A DNA stretch of 64,000 bases from Croceivirga sp. (GCA_028284285.1 JANQSA010000009.1:1-64000), one strand, 5' to 3'; positions 6,762 through 16,122 are shown, numbered from the stretch's first letter. The notes: generated from the sequence alone by a model not told the origin. Made by a program: numbers and translations.

Positions 6762-7543
6762 ATATTCTGGACCAAATAATAGCGGATAAACGCAGTGAGG
6801 TACTCCTTAAAAAGTCAATTATCCCTATAACACAATGGGAACAATCCGTACTGTTTGGACGGGAATGTACCTCCCTGGCTACAGCCTTGCGAACCAGTGA
6901 CACCGGAATTATCGCCGAACATAAACGGCGGTCACCTTCTAAGGGTACCATACACCAAGGCACCAATGTAGCCCAGGTGGCCAAGGGATATGAAGATGCA
7001 GGAGCATGCGGTATCAGCGTTCTTACTGACCTCAAGTATTTTGGAGGTGCTCTGGAGGATTTGCTTTTAGCCAGGGCTGCGGCGGCCCTGCCGCTACTTA
7101 GAAAAGAATTCATTATTGATGAATACCAGGTGGTAGAAGCCAAAGCACATGGTGCTGATGTTATTTTACTCATAGCCGCAGTATTGACAAGGAACGACAT
7201 TAAAACCTTATCCGAATTGGCTAAAAGTTTGGGTATGGAGGTATTGCTGGAAGTACACAATCAGGAAGAATTGGAAAACGCCATTATGCCCGGTCTGGAT
7301 ATGCTGGGCGTAAACAACAGGGACCTGAAAACTTTTGAAGTACGCCTGGATACCAGCACAACTTTGTCGGAACAGATCCCCGATGATTTTGTCAAGGTGT
7401 CGGAAAGCGGCATAAGTTCCATTGCCGCCATTAATGAATTAAAGGCTTTTGGGTTTCAGGGATTTTTAATTGGGGAAAACTTTATGAAAACAGCGCATCC
7501 CGGAAAAAGTGCAGCGGAATTTATACAGAAACTAAGGGTATGA
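6758..7543 (+). CDS. trpC: Indole-3-glycerol phosphate synthase
   Basis: A 261-residue TIM-barrel enzyme closing the indole ring of CdRP. The catalytic Lys in AEHKRRSPSKG, RKEFIIDEYQV, the Asn in GVNNRDLKTFEV and SESGIS are present. It is monofunctional, with TrpF encoded separately. ATGA overlaps join it to trpD upstream and trpF downstream. Confidence 0.96.
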   Translation: MNILDQIIADKRSEVLLKKSIIPITQWEQSVLFGRECTSLATALRTSDTGIIAEHKRRSPSKGTIHQGTNVAQVAKGYEDAGACGISVLTDLKYFGGALEDLLLARAAAALPLLRKEFIIDEYQVVEAKAHGADVILLIAAVLTRNDIKTLSELAKSLGMEVLLEVHNQEELENAIMPGLDMLGVNNRDLKTFEVRLDTSTTLSEQIPDDFVKVSESGISSIAAINELKAFGFQGFLIGENFMKTAHPGKSAAEFIQKLRV

Positions 7544-8220
7544 AACTAAAGATCTGTGGTCAGAAACATAATGTCAAAGCGGTAGCGGCATTGCAGCCGG
7601 ACTACCTTGGCTTTATATTTTGGAAGCCCTCGCCCCGTTATTTCGAAGGAGAAATGCCTTTTTTGGGGAATGACATCAACAAGGTAGGGGTATTTGTAGA
7701 TGCTGAACGGGAAGAAGTGATTGCGAAAGTAAGGCGATATGATCTGGATGCCGTGCAATTACATGGGCAGGAAAGTTCAGCATATTGCCAGGCATTACAG
7801 GATGATTTTCAAATCCTCTCAAATGAAAAAGCACCATCCAAAGATCTCAGTAAGAACGGGAAAGTAGAGATCATTAAGGTATTTTCCATTCGGGATACCT
7901 TTGACTTTTCCGTTTTGGAACCCTATGAAAAGGTTTGTGATTACTATCTCTTTGATACCAAGGGAAAACTACCTGGAGGGAATGGGTATGCTTTTAACTG
8001 GGAGATACTAAAAGACTATCCTTCCGTGAAACCGTATTTTCTAAGTGGTGGAATCGGTTTGGAAAATGTGGACTCCCTCCTGTCTTTCCTGGATCGGCCG
8101 GAGTCCAAGTACTGCTATGCTATTGACATAAACAGTAAGTTTGAAATTCAACCGGGCTTAAAAGATATTCATCAAATTAAAGAATTTAAAAAATTGCTAG
8201 AACATGAGTTATCACGCTGA
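7540..8220 (+). CDS. trpF: Phosphoribosylanthranilate isomerase
   Basis: A 226-residue TIM barrel. Catalytic Cys is in the N-terminal KLKICG motif; [18 protein letters not shown] (general acid Asp) and [10 protein letters not shown] follow. It converts PRA to CdRP between TrpD and TrpC. The start overlaps the trpC stop by four bases, and its 3' end overlaps trpB by 17 bases, so the trpC-trpF-trpB block is tightly coupled. Confidence 0.95.
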   Translation: MKLKICGQKHNVKAVAALQPDYLGFIFWKPSPRYFEGEMPFLGNDINKVGVFVDAEREEVIAKVRRYDLDAVQLHGQESSAYCQALQDDFQILSNEKAPSKDLSKNGKVEIIKVFSIRDTFDFSVLEPYEKVCDYYLFDTKGKLPGGNGYAFNWEILKDYPSVKPYFLSGGIGLENVDSLLSFLDRPESKYCYAIDINSKFEIQPGLKDIHQIKEFKKLLEHELSR

Positions 8221-9385
8221 CGAAAAAGGCTATTACGGGGAATTTGGGGGGGCTTATATCCCCGAAATGCTGTATCCCAACTGTGAAGAGTTACGGCAAA
8301 ATTATATCCGGATTATGGAAGAACCTTCCTTTCGAGAGGAGTTTCAACAATTGCTCCGGGACTATGTAGGGCGTCCTACCCCACTCTATTTTGCAGAACG
8401 GTTATCAGAAAAATATAATACCAGGATCTATCTGAAACGTGAAGATCTTTGTCATACCGGCGCACACAAGGTAAATAATACCATCGGGCAGATTTTGATG
8501 GCCAAGAAATTGGGGAAAGATCGGATCATTGCGGAAACCGGAGCCGGTCAACACGGAGTAGCTACCGCTACCGTATGTGCCTTGATGGGTATTGAATGTG
8601 TGGTGTATATGGGAGAAATTGACATTACCCGTCAGGCCCCTAATGTGGCCCGGATGAAGATGTTAGGCGCTGAGGTACGCCCGGCCAGATCCGGTAGCCG
8701 TACCTTAAAAGATGCCACCAATGAGGCGATCCGGGACTGGATCAACAATCCGGTGAATACCCATTATATCATTGGATCTGTTGTAGGCCCACATCCCTAT
8801 CCCGACATGGTAGCCCGGTTTCAATCTATAATCTCTGAGGAAGTAAAAGGGCAGTTGCGCGAAAAAGAAGGACGGGAAAATCCCGATTATGTAGTGGCTT
8901 GTGTAGGGGGAGGCAGTAATGCGGCAGGTATTTACTACCACTATTTAGATGTTCCGGAAGTAGGTATAATAGCTGTAGAAGCTGCAGGTAAAGGCATCCA
9001 TTCAGGGGAAAGCGCCGCCACCTCTGCCCTGGGAAAAGTGGGTATTATTCATGGTAGCAAAACCTTGCTAATGCAAACCGGAGACGGGCAGATCACGGAA
9101 CCCTATTCCATCTCCGCCGGGCTGGACTATCCCGGGGTAGGCCCTATGCATGCGCATTTGTTTAAAAGCGGGCGGGGAGAATTCATCTCTATTACCGATG
9201 ATGAAGCCATGACGGCCGGACTGGAGCTTTCGCAATTGGAAGGTATTATCCCTGCCATAGAAACCAGCCACGCCTTTGCCATTTTTGATTATAAGAAATT
9301 TGAAAAAGATGATGTTGTGGTGTTTAACCTGTCAGGAAGAGGGGACAAGGATTTACAAACCTATATTGACTATTTTAAGTTGTAA
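8204..9385 (+). CDS. trpB: Tryptophan synthase beta chain
   Basis: A 393-residue PLP enzyme condensing indole with serine. The PLP lysine lies in [21 protein letters not shown] follows, and the phosphate-binding GGGSNAAG is intact. It is a TrpB1-type sequence, with the N-terminal segment [12 protein letters not shown], normally partnered with TrpA. The start overlaps trpF by 17 bases. TrpA does not follow immediately but 219 bases later, behind two palindromic repeats. Confidence 0.97.
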   Translation: MSYHADEKGYYGEFGGAYIPEMLYPNCEELRQNYIRIMEEPSFREEFQQLLRDYVGRPTPLYFAERLSEKYNTRIYLKREDLCHTGAHKVNNTIGQILMAKKLGKDRIIAETGAGQHGVATATVCALMGIECVVYMGEIDITRQAPNVARMKMLGAEVRPARSGSRTLKDATNEAIRDWINNPVNTHYIIGSVVGPHPYPDMVARFQSIISEEVKGQLREKEGRENPDYVVACVGGGSNAAGIYYHYLDVPEVGIIAVEAAGKGIHSGESAATSALGKVGIIHGSKTLLMQTGDGQITEPYSISAGLDYPGVGPMHAHLFKSGRGEFISITDDEAMTAGLELSQLEGIIPAIETSHAFAIFDYKKFEKDDVVVFNLSGRGDKDLQTYIDYFKL

Positions 9386-9393
9386 AACTGGTC

Positions 9394-9414
9394 ATGCTGA
9401 ACTCGTTTCAGCAT
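9394..9414. repeat. REP-like palindrome (ATGCTGAA / TTCAGCAT)
   Basis: A perfect 8-bp inverted repeat with a 5-base loop lies nine bases after the trpB stop. From experience this GCTGAAC...GTTTCAGCATCTC form is a common dispersed palindrome in Bacteroidetes; only one copy is seen in this window. No T-run follows, so it is not a classical terminator. The rest of the 219-base trpB-trpA gap shows no gene and no clear promoter. Confidence 0.6.
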
Positions 9415-9549
9415 CTCAAAGTATAACGGATGCGAACATGTTATGTATACATAGTGACAAATAAGAATCGTAGTACATTCTATATAGGGGTAACATCTAA
9501 TTTAAGGAATTGAATCCCAAATTATCAACTTTGGAATTTTAAAAATAAG

Positions 9550-9592
9550 AACCTGAAACCTGCCTTTGCCGTCAGGCAGGCAAGTTCAGGTT
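9550..9592. repeat. Nested palindrome before trpA (CCTGCC family)
   Basis: The outer arms AACCTGAA (9550-9557) and TTCAGGTT (9585-9592) enclose inner arms CCTGCCT (9559-9565) and AGGCAGG (9574-9580). The inner arms match the palindromes at 66-87 and 17378-17396. The structure sits 12 bases before the trpA ATG and would form a stable hairpin in the operon mRNA. Confidence 0.7.
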
Positions 9593-9604
9593 GACTATAC
9601 TACA

Positions 9605-10366
9605 ATGAATAGAATCAATCAAAAACTAAACGAGGATCAAAAACTCCTCTCCATATATTTTACAGCAGGCTATCCTAATTTAGAGGACACCGTTCCCATT
9701 ATCCAAGGGTTGGAAAAAGCCGGGGTGGATATGATCGAAATTGGATTGCCTTTTAGCGATCCACTGGCAGATGGCCCCACCATACAGGAAAGTTCAACCG
9801 CAGCCCTAAAAAATGGTATGACCACCGAGCTATTGTTCGATCAATTAAAAGATGTCCGAAAGTCCGTCACCCTACCCCTGATCATCATGGGGTATTTTAA
9901 CCCGGTATTGCAATACGGGGTGGAGGCTTTTTGCAAAAAGTGCCAGGAAATTGGGATAGACGGGCTCATCCTGCCCGATCTTCCTTTTGACGTATACCAG
10001 GAGAAATATGAACCTGTTTTTAAAACCTATGGCCTAAGCAATACTTTTTTAATAACTCCCCAGACCAGTGATGAACGCATTCGGAAAATCGACTCGGCTT
10101 CCGACGGGTTCATTTATATGGTGAGTTCGGCCAGTACCACAGGGGCCAAAAGCGGCTTTGGTGATGAGCAACAGGCCTATTTTGATCGTGTAGCTGCTTT
10201 GGAATTAAAGAACCCACAGATCGTTGGCTTTGGTATCAGTAACTCTGCCACCTTTCAAGCCGCCACTGCCAAAGCGAAAGGGGCAATAATTGGTTCGGCC
10301 TTTATTAAACACCTTACCCAAAATGGAGTAGACACCATTGTCGATTTTATTCAGGGAATTCGCTAA
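9605..10366 (+). CDS. trpA: Tryptophan synthase alpha chain
   Basis: A 253-residue TIM barrel cleaving indole-3-glycerol phosphate. The catalytic Glu and Asp are in MIEIGLPFSDPLADGPTIQ, followed by GYFNPVLQYG, GLILPDLP and YMVSSASTTG. The ATG at 9605 gives the canonical N-terminus NRINQKL; the frame is open upstream only through the repeat hairpin. It is the last gene of the trp operon, detached from trpB by a 219-base repeat-containing gap. Whether it has its own promoter is unclear. Confidence 0.96.
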   Translation: MNRINQKLNEDQKLLSIYFTAGYPNLEDTVPIIQGLEKAGVDMIEIGLPFSDPLADGPTIQESSTAALKNGMTTELLFDQLKDVRKSVTLPLIIMGYFNPVLQYGVEAFCKKCQEIGIDGLILPDLPFDVYQEKYEPVFKTYGLSNTFLITPQTSDERIRKIDSASDGFIYMVSSASTTGAKSGFGDEQQAYFDRVAALELKNPQIVGFGISNSATFQAATAKAKGAIIGSAFIKHLTQNGVDTIVDFIQGIR

Positions 10367-10395
10367 ATTGGCAGTAATCGGTTTAAACCAAATTC

Positions 10396-11895
10396 ATGAA
10401 AAAACTACTATTGCTCAGCCTCGTCTTTAATGTCTGTTTTTCGTTTTCCCAGGATTCCACCGCCATCAAATCCCAGGTAGCCAAGGCTATTCAGGATTTA
10501 AGGGAATTGGTGGCTCTTCCTAATGATGCGCTTAACCCTGATGATATTGACGACAATATTATTTGGCTTAAAAAACAGTTCAATGCCAAAGGGTTTAATA
10601 CTACTGAATTGGAAACGGATAACCTTCCGCTTTTTTTTGCGGCCCTCCCCATGGATGATGCCAAACCTACCGTCTTGTTCTATATGCACTTTGACGGGCA
10701 ATCGGTGGATCCCGGCCAATGGGACCAACCTAATCCGTACCAGACGGTGTTAAAAAAGCCCGTCGGCGACACTTTTGAAACCGTGGATTTTGAAGAACTG
10801 GGGAAAGATATCAATTATGATTGGCGGTTATTTGGCCGTTCTACATCCGATGATAAGGGACCCATTGTCATGTTCCTGAACGCCATTGATTTATTAAAAA
10901 AAGAAGGCCAGACGCTTCCTTTTAATGTCAAGGTGATATTAGACGGGGAAGAGGAAAAGGGCAGTAAGCCCTTACCTAAAGCCGTAAAGCAGTATCGGGA
11001 GTTGCTGGAGGCCGATTTTCTCGTAATAGCGGACGGCCCCGTACATGCCTCGAGCCTCCCCACCGTGGTATACGGCTGTCGCGGTATCACCACCCTTACG
11101 TTAACCACCTATGGACCGGTAAAACCCCAACACAGCGGGCATTACGGTAACTTTGCGCCCAATCCGGCTTTTCAATTGGCCCAATTGTTAGCTTCCATGA
11201 AAGACGATCAGGGAAAAGTAACCATTCCAGGGTATTACGACGGGATTGCTTTGGGGGAAGATGTTAAAACGGTTATTCAAAAAGTACCGGATGACGAGAA
11301 GCGCATAGCAGAACAACTTCAATTTAAGACGGCAGAAAAAGTAGGTGGGTTTTACCAGGAAGCGCTACAGTTCCCCAGCCTGAATGTCCGTGGATTACGT
11401 TCGGGATGGACAGGCGAAAAAGTACGGACCATAGTGCCGGCTAGTGCTACGGCAGAATTGGACCTGCGTTTGGTTCCGGAAAGCGACGGTACCCGGCTTA
11501 AAAAATTGGTTAAGGATCATATCGCTAAACAGGGTTTTCATATTCTGGATCATGTGCCCGGCAAGGAAGAACGATTGGCCCATGACAAAATTGTTACCAT
11601 AACAGAAGGTACCGTAACTGATGCTTTCCGTACAGATCTTTCCAATGCCTATGGCCAGTTCTTAGTGAAGACCCTGGCGGATACCTTTGGTGAGGAGGTG
11701 GTACAAATACGGATCATGGGGGGTACCGTACCTATTGCGCCTTTTATTAATGAATTACAGCTTCCGGCGTTTATTGTCCCTATGGTCAATCCGGACAACA
11801 ATCAACATAGTCCTAATGAAAACATTAAGATTGGGCAGTTAGCTTATGGAATTCGAGCATTTTATGCACTACTGAGTACTGGTTTTACCAACTAA
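10396..11895 (+). CDS. M20-family metallopeptidase (dipeptidase-like), exported
   Basis: A 499-residue protein with a signal peptide (hydrophobic residues 3-17, ending F-S-Q). The M20 zinc ligands show as H98-F-D100, the S-D-D-K-G-P motif, D-G-E-E-E-K-G-S, and a C-terminal H-S-P-N-E-N. Family members are periplasmic aminoacyl-histidine or other dipeptidases. It starts 29 bases after trpA and may be read from the same message, but no trp-related role is implied. Its TAA stop overlaps the stop of the minus-strand ppc relic. Confidence 0.9.
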   Translation: MKKLLLLSLVFNVCFSFSQDSTAIKSQVAKAIQDLRELVALPNDALNPDDIDDNIIWLKKQFNAKGFNTTELETDNLPLFFAALPMDDAKPTVLFYMHFDGQSVDPGQWDQPNPYQTVLKKPVGDTFETVDFEELGKDINYDWRLFGRSTSDDKGPIVMFLNAIDLLKKEGQTLPFNVKVILDGEEEKGSKPLPKAVKQYRELLEADFLVIADGPVHASSLPTVVYGCRGITTLTLTTYGPVKPQHSGHYGNFAPNPAFQLAQLLASMKDDQGKVTIPGYYDGIALGEDVKTVIQKVPDDEKRIAEQLQFKTAEKVGGFYQEALQFPSLNVRGLRSGWTGEKVRTIVPASATAELDLRLVPESDGTRLKKLVKDHIAKQGFHILDHVPGKEERLAHDKIVTITEGTVTDAFRTDLSNAYGQFLVKTLADTFGEEVVQIRIMGGTVPIAPFINELQLPAFIVPMVNPDNNQHSPNENIKIGQLAYGIRAFYALLSTGFTN

Positions 11896-12105
11896 GCGGA
11901 ATCCCTGCCGGAATTGATGTTCCCGCATAACAAACAGATATTATCGTATGCCCTGGGGAAATCGGTATAACGCATTCTGCTGAATTACGAAAAGGAGGGC
12001 ATTTTCCCCTTATCTTAATTGATTTCCGGGATACCGCTTCGTCTGCCAATAGGTATTTATACCCGAATGCCTGAAGTACTTTTTTTTGGAAAACGGTACT
12101 TTAAC
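11892..12105 (-). pseudogene. Decayed copy of the 3' end of ppc
   Basis: Read on the minus strand, this stretch matches the last ~70 codons of the intact ppc at 12569-15124. Preserved pieces are ADEAVSRKSIKIR (intact gene: EDEAVSRESVKIR), VIQQNALY in a shifted frame, and a C-terminus GNINSGRDSA before TAG (intact: GNINASRNSA). At least one frameshift separates the pieces and nothing upstream of about 12105 aligns, so it is a broken fragment. Its TAG overlaps the TAA of the M20 gene just as the real ppc stop overlaps the receiver-gene stop. It indicates an old tail duplication or replacement of ppc. Confidence 0.85.
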
Positions 12106-12185
12106 GAGAATTATCTGTCTTTAACCACGATTTTGCGATTAAAACGGAGATGGTGTTACCTTTCCTTCACCAAATCGTATTACAC

Positions 12186-12572
12186 ATGACCTATAAAACC
12201 GTTATCATCGACGACTCGTCCGTTCAACGCCTGGCGACTACTTTTTTAGTAAAAAACCATCCCCGGTTAGAATTTATTGGCGCTTATGCTAATCCCTACG
12301 AGGGTATTCAGGCTATTTATGAAAAAAAGGCAGATATCCTTTTGTTAGATGTACTTATTGACGATATCAACGCCTTTGAGCTTTTGGATAGTATAGAAAT
12401 ACCATCTACCATATTGATCAATTCCACATGGGAAAAATATGCGTCTCTGGCATCATCTTATGGTATCAATGACTTTTTACTTAAGCCTATCCCCAAAAAG
12501 GAATTTGATACTAAAATCAATGAAATTACAGATCGCTTACAGCAATTGAAAGCATATTACGAGATCCCTTAA
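12186..12572 (+). CDS. Single-domain response regulator (CheY-like receiver)
   Basis: A 128-residue receiver with D9/D10 in VIIDDSSVQ, phospho-acceptor D55 in ILLLDVLIDD, and the conserved Lys100-Pro in FLLKPI. There is no output domain. The N-terminal style (TVIIDDS, LEFIGAYANPYEGI) resembles receivers of LytTR regulators, so it may be a truncated or stand-alone form. No kinase is adjacent. It sits between the ppc relic and intact ppc, and its stop overlaps the ppc stop by four bases. The ATG at 12186 gives the standard receiver N-terminus. Confidence 0.85.
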   Translation: MTYKTVIIDDSSVQRLATTFLVKNHPRLEFIGAYANPYEGIQAIYEKKADILLLDVLIDDINAFELLDSIEIPSTILINSTWEKYASLASSYGINDFLLKPIPKKEFDTKINEITDRLQQLKAYYEIP

Positions 12573-15124
12573 GCAGAGTTTCTACTGGCGTTGATATTCC
12601 CGTATAGTGAACGGGTAACGATCTTTTCATAGAGTTCTCTGTGTTCGGATGCCCTGGAAATATGGTACAACGCATTCTGCTGAATTACCAATAGGGGTAA
12701 TACTATTTTCTCCCTTATCTTAACCGATTCACGGGACACCGCTTCATCCTCCATTAGGAATTTGTGCCCGGAAATCTGAAGTAACATTTTTTTGGAAAGC
12801 TGGTATTCCTCGTGTAGGATACTCCAAAATTCTCCAAACTCGGGATCATCCTTCATATAGCTCGTTAGGTTGAAATTGGTTTTGGCCAACGACATCATAC
12901 TATTGCTCATTAATGCTCTGAAAAAAGGAACATCTTTGTACAAATCCCGAACCTCTTTTATTCTTCCTTCGGCTTTGAGTTTTTGGATCGCGGTACCCAA
13001 CCCAAAATATCCCGGAACATTCTGCTTTAACTGGCTCCAGGACCCTACAAAAGAAATGGCACGAAGATCCGATAGGGTCAACTGTTTTTTACTACCTCGT
13101 TTTCCCGGTCGACTTCCAATGTTGGCCCGGGTATAATATTTTAAGGTACTTCGTTGTTCCAAATAGGGAATAAACTTTTCATGCTGTTTTAAAGCCTCGT
13201 ACTTCTCATAACTCAATTCGGACAATTCCTCAATGAGCTTGCGTTCTGCAGAAGAGATCAGGTGTTCCTTACCAAACAGATTATTAGTCAATCCGGCGGT
13301 CAACAATTGTTCCGCATTGTGAATAAACTGTTGTTTTGTGCCATAGGTACTGGTTATGGTTTGGCCCTGAATAGTCAGTTGAATTTCATGATTGGCCACA
13401 TCTTTGGTCTGTGCAGCGTAGAATTTATGTGTTTTACCGCCTCCCCGGGCCGGTGGACCTCCCCGCCCATCAAAGAAAATTGCCCTGATCCCGTTTTTCT
13501 TGCACATTTTGCTCAGGGTTTCCTTGGTTTTTAGAATACTCCAATTGGCCTTTACATAGCCGCCATCCTTGGTGCCATCCGAAAAACCCAACATTATGGT
13601 ATGGGTGTCATTTCTTCGTTTCAGGTGTTGGCGATAGCCCGGAGTATCAAACAGGAATTGCATCACCCTTTCCGAAGCTTGCATTCCTTTCATGGTTTCA
13701 AACAAGGGAACAATGTCAAATGTAATTTCCTCATCTTTCCATCCGCTCCATCGGAACAATCCAAAAACAAACAATACCGAAAAGATATCTTCGGAATTAC
13801 TTATAATATAGCGGTTGCAACCTTCCTCTCCGTTTTTTTCCTGTATTGCTCTTAACTGCGCAATATTTACCAAAGTATCCTTAACGATGTCTTCTTTGTA
13901 ATGCTCCGGATCCAGGGAAATGGTCTCTTCCAATAACCATCGGATTAAGTCCTCTTCTTGAAGTTCATCCAATTCCTCCTTTATAACCCCTTGTTGCTTG
14001 AGGATAGTTTCCACGACCAATTTATGCTTGCTATGATCCTGGCGAATATCCAATGTAGCAAAATGCGTTTTGAAGATATGTACCCGGTCCAATAACTCGT
14101 TCAACTCCTCCAGATAGAGCGAATGATATTGTTCCACCAGAATCTCCCGAATCTCCGTTAACCTGGTAACAATTTCTTCATAGGACAGGACAATGTCCTC
14201 CTGAAACATGGCCCGATACAATTTTTGATTTAAATCCAACAAGGGTTCTTGCAACTTTTTGAAGGTGAGCTTTTTTCGTAACGTTTTTAAATCATTATAA
14301 TAACATTTCATCAAGGTAAGCCTGAGTTCATTCGCGACTTGTCTTGTGATTTCTGCCGTTACAAAAGGATTGCCATCCCTGTCGCCTCCGGGCCAAAAAC
14401 CCAGTTTTATGAGATTGTAGTTGTCAAAATTTTCTGTCCGTAAATTTCGCTTTACATATTGAAAGAGCTCCCCAATGGCATCATAATAGGTATATCGTAA
14501 AATATGAATAATATTTTTGGCCTCATCCAGAGGGGTAGGTTTCCTGGTATTAATCAATGAGGTTAGTCCTAATTGTTGCAGTGTAATATCAATATCGTCA
14601 ATTCTGTTTTCATTGATTAAGTCCTGCAACTCTTTAATAATATTCAACACAGAGGGTGTATAGAACTGGGTAGGATGGGCCGTCAGTACAATACGAGCGC
14701 TAAAGGTGGAGAGCTTCTTGGCGATTTTATCCCAATTTTTGTTTTGATCCACTAATTCAAAATAATCTTTGATAGAAAGGGAGCCGGTGTATTCCTGTAG
14801 TTTTGGGAATGCGGCGTCTTCCACACTATCGTAAAGTACTACCTGGCGCTCCACATACTGAATGATGCGGAACATAAAATCTATTCGGGCCTGCTCATCT
14901 TCAAGTACCGCGAAGTTGGCAAAAAAAGATTCCAGAATATCCTGAGGTTTCTTTCCAGCCCTAAGTCCTTTGTCACACTGTTCAAAGAGTAAGGGTACCA
15001 ACATACCTACATTTTCCATGTCTGCATATGGAAGACTCAGAAACAAACTGTTATAGATATTGAACCTGTTAGTAACTGATTTTTTGAATTCTTCCAGCCG
15101 TTTGGCTTGTTGCATTTCGTTCAT
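12569..15124 (-). CDS. ppc: Phosphoenolpyruvate carboxylase
   Basis: An 851-residue anaplerotic enzyme making oxaloacetate from PEP and bicarbonate. Visible motifs are VLTAHPTQF (catalytic His; most family members have Glu where this has Gln), GGDRDGNPFVT, and FDGRGGPPARGGG in place of the usual FHGRGGSVGRGGG. The C-terminus ends NASRNSA rather than the common MRNTG. The length is on the short side for the family and there is no N-terminal phosphorylation extension. A broken copy of its 3' end lies about 460 bases downstream, beyond the receiver gene. Confidence 0.95.
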   Translation of the reverse strand: MNEMQQAKRLEEFKKSVTNRFNIYNSLFLSLPYADMENVGMLVPLLFEQCDKGLRAGKKPQDILESFFANFAVLEDEQARIDFMFRIIQYVERQVVLYDSVEDAAFPKLQEYTGSLSIKDYFELVDQNKNWDKIAKKLSTFSARIVLTAHPTQFYTPSVLNIIKELQDLINENRIDDIDITLQQLGLTSLINTRKPTPLDEAKNIIHILRYTYYDAIGELFQYVKRNLRTENFDNYNLIKLGFWPGGDRDGNPFVTAEITRQVANELRLTLMKCYYNDLKTLRKKLTFKKLQEPLLDLNQKLYRAMFQEDIVLSYEEIVTRLTEIREILVEQYHSLYLEELNELLDRVHIFKTHFATLDIRQDHSKHKLVVETILKQQGVIKEELDELQEEDLIRWLLEETISLDPEHYKEDIVKDTLVNIAQLRAIQEKNGEEGCNRYIISNSEDIFSVLFVFGLFRWSGWKDEEITFDIVPLFETMKGMQASERVMQFLFDTPGYRQHLKRRNDTHTIMLGFSDGTKDGGYVKANWSILKTKETLSKMCKKNGIRAIFFDGRGGPPARGGGKTHKFYAAQTKDVANHEIQLTIQGQTITSTYGTKQQFIHNAEQLLTAGLTNNLFGKEHLISSAERKLIEELSELSYEKYEALKQHEKFIPYLEQRSTLKYYTRANIGSRPGKRGSKKQLTLSDLRAISFVGSWSQLKQNVPGYFGLGTAIQKLKAEGRIKEVRDLYKDVPFFRALMSNSMMSLAKTNFNLTSYMKDDPEFGEFWSILHEEYQLSKKMLLQISGHKFLMEDEAVSRESVKIREKIVLPLLVIQQNALYHISRASEHRELYEKIVTRSLYGNINASRNSA

Positions 15125-15252
15125 TGCCAGATGCTATTACGATTGATGATGTGGTAAAGGTCGTTATTAATTGGTTGTAACCGGAAATGTTACGTTTTCA
15201 CCACAATTTAAGCAAGTGATCCCTACAAACCTAACAAAGCGAGCAGGGTTTG

Positions 15253-15921
15253 TTAAAAAAATGGTTCATATTGGAGCACCCGGAAATCCAGTGTAGTAAA
15301 CTCCGGATTTTTATCCTTTGCTAATTTATAGGCCGGTATACTCCCTACCGCCCTGTTGGCCGAACCCGATGGTGCGGTTAAAGATACAGTGGTAATGGTT
15401 TTATGAGTGGCGGGATGTACAAACTCATGAATTCGTGGAACGGTAGTATTCACTAACGTCAAGCCCGTACCATGATGCTTCAGATGTTTTCGAAAAAAAT
15501 ACTCGGGACCATTTTTACTGTTCCCTCCCGTGAACAATATCGTGTGGACCGTAGGATAGGCTTCAAGATGATTAAGCACCTCCCGTAACCTTACATTCTC
15601 CATGCCAAGGTCAGAAGCGTCTATCTTTTTTCGTTCCGCCCGTTCAACAATGTCACAAATCCCAATTTTCCGACCTAGAAGAAATCGTTTACGCTGCGCT
15701 ATGGCTTCATTTGTAGTTTCATAGGTAAGTTGCAAGGAAAAGATACGATCCAGAATGGGCCATAGTTGTCCGTCTCTGCTGCCATAGCAAAAATCAACAT
15801 CCCCTTTTTTGAGCATCCCCGTACTAAAACGAGGGGGTGGTAACGTCCCTACTACCAGTTTTTCCATACCGGAAAACAAAAAAGGCGGATAAGGATGTTG
15901 ATGTACAAACATGAAAAACAA
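15253..15921 (-). CDS. Uracil-DNA glycosylase superfamily protein
   Basis: About 222 residues. The early LVVGTLPPPR, followed by YGSRDGQLWPIL, GICDIVERAER and LFTGGNSKNG, match the branch of the UDG superfamily annotated as G:T/U mismatch or deoxyinosine glycosylases. It would excise deaminated bases from DNA. Met1, Met4 or Met19 could start it; HQHPYPPF before the GTLPPP motif resembles the conserved HPYxPF of relatives, favouring Met1 or Met4. It is a single gene downstream of the divergently spaced THX region. Confidence 0.75.
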   Translation of the reverse strand: MFFMFVHQHPYPPFLFSGMEKLVVGTLPPPRFSTGMLKKGDVDFCYGSRDGQLWPILDRIFSLQLTYETTNEAIAQRKRFLLGRKIGICDIVERAERKKIDASDLGMENVRLREVLNHLEAYPTVHTILFTGGNSKNGPEYFFRKHLKHHGTGLTLVNTTVPRIHEFVHPATHKTITTVSLTAPSGSANRAVGSIPAYKLAKDKNPEFTTLDFRVLQYEPFF

Positions 15922-15992
15922 AGATAAAGCAATCCCATTTTTGAAGGTTTGATCCCTTTTCTTTATTTTAAAGGATTACTAAAGTGAATACC

Positions 15993-16121
15993 ATGGGAAA
16001 AGGGGACATTAAGACCAAGAGGGGAAAGATTGCGAATAAATCATATGGTGCGCGGCGAAAACGAAAGATCAGGAAAAAAACCTCCGTTGAGGAAAAAGTA
16101 CAACCCGAAAAGGCAAAATAG
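15993..16121 (+). CDS. 30S ribosomal protein THX
   Basis: A 42-codon ORF, MGKGDIKTKRGKIANKSYGA followed by RRKRKIRKK, matches bacterial ribosomal protein Thx, a small, very basic peptide that sits in the head of the 30S subunit. The family pattern GKGDxKTxRGKI...SYGxxRxRK is exact. The C-terminal tail is Glu/Lys-rich. The gene stands alone in the plus direction and ends one base before the stop of the convergent lipoprotein gene. It is easily missed because of its size. Confidence 0.93.
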   Translation: MGKGDIKTKRGKIANKSYGARRKRKIRKKTSVEEKVQPEKAK

Positions 16122-16122
16122 C

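Noticed and set aside
6655-7260. 201-codon minus-strand ORF opposite trpD/trpC
   Set aside because: Shadow frame of two conserved trp genes; no promoter or family signature.
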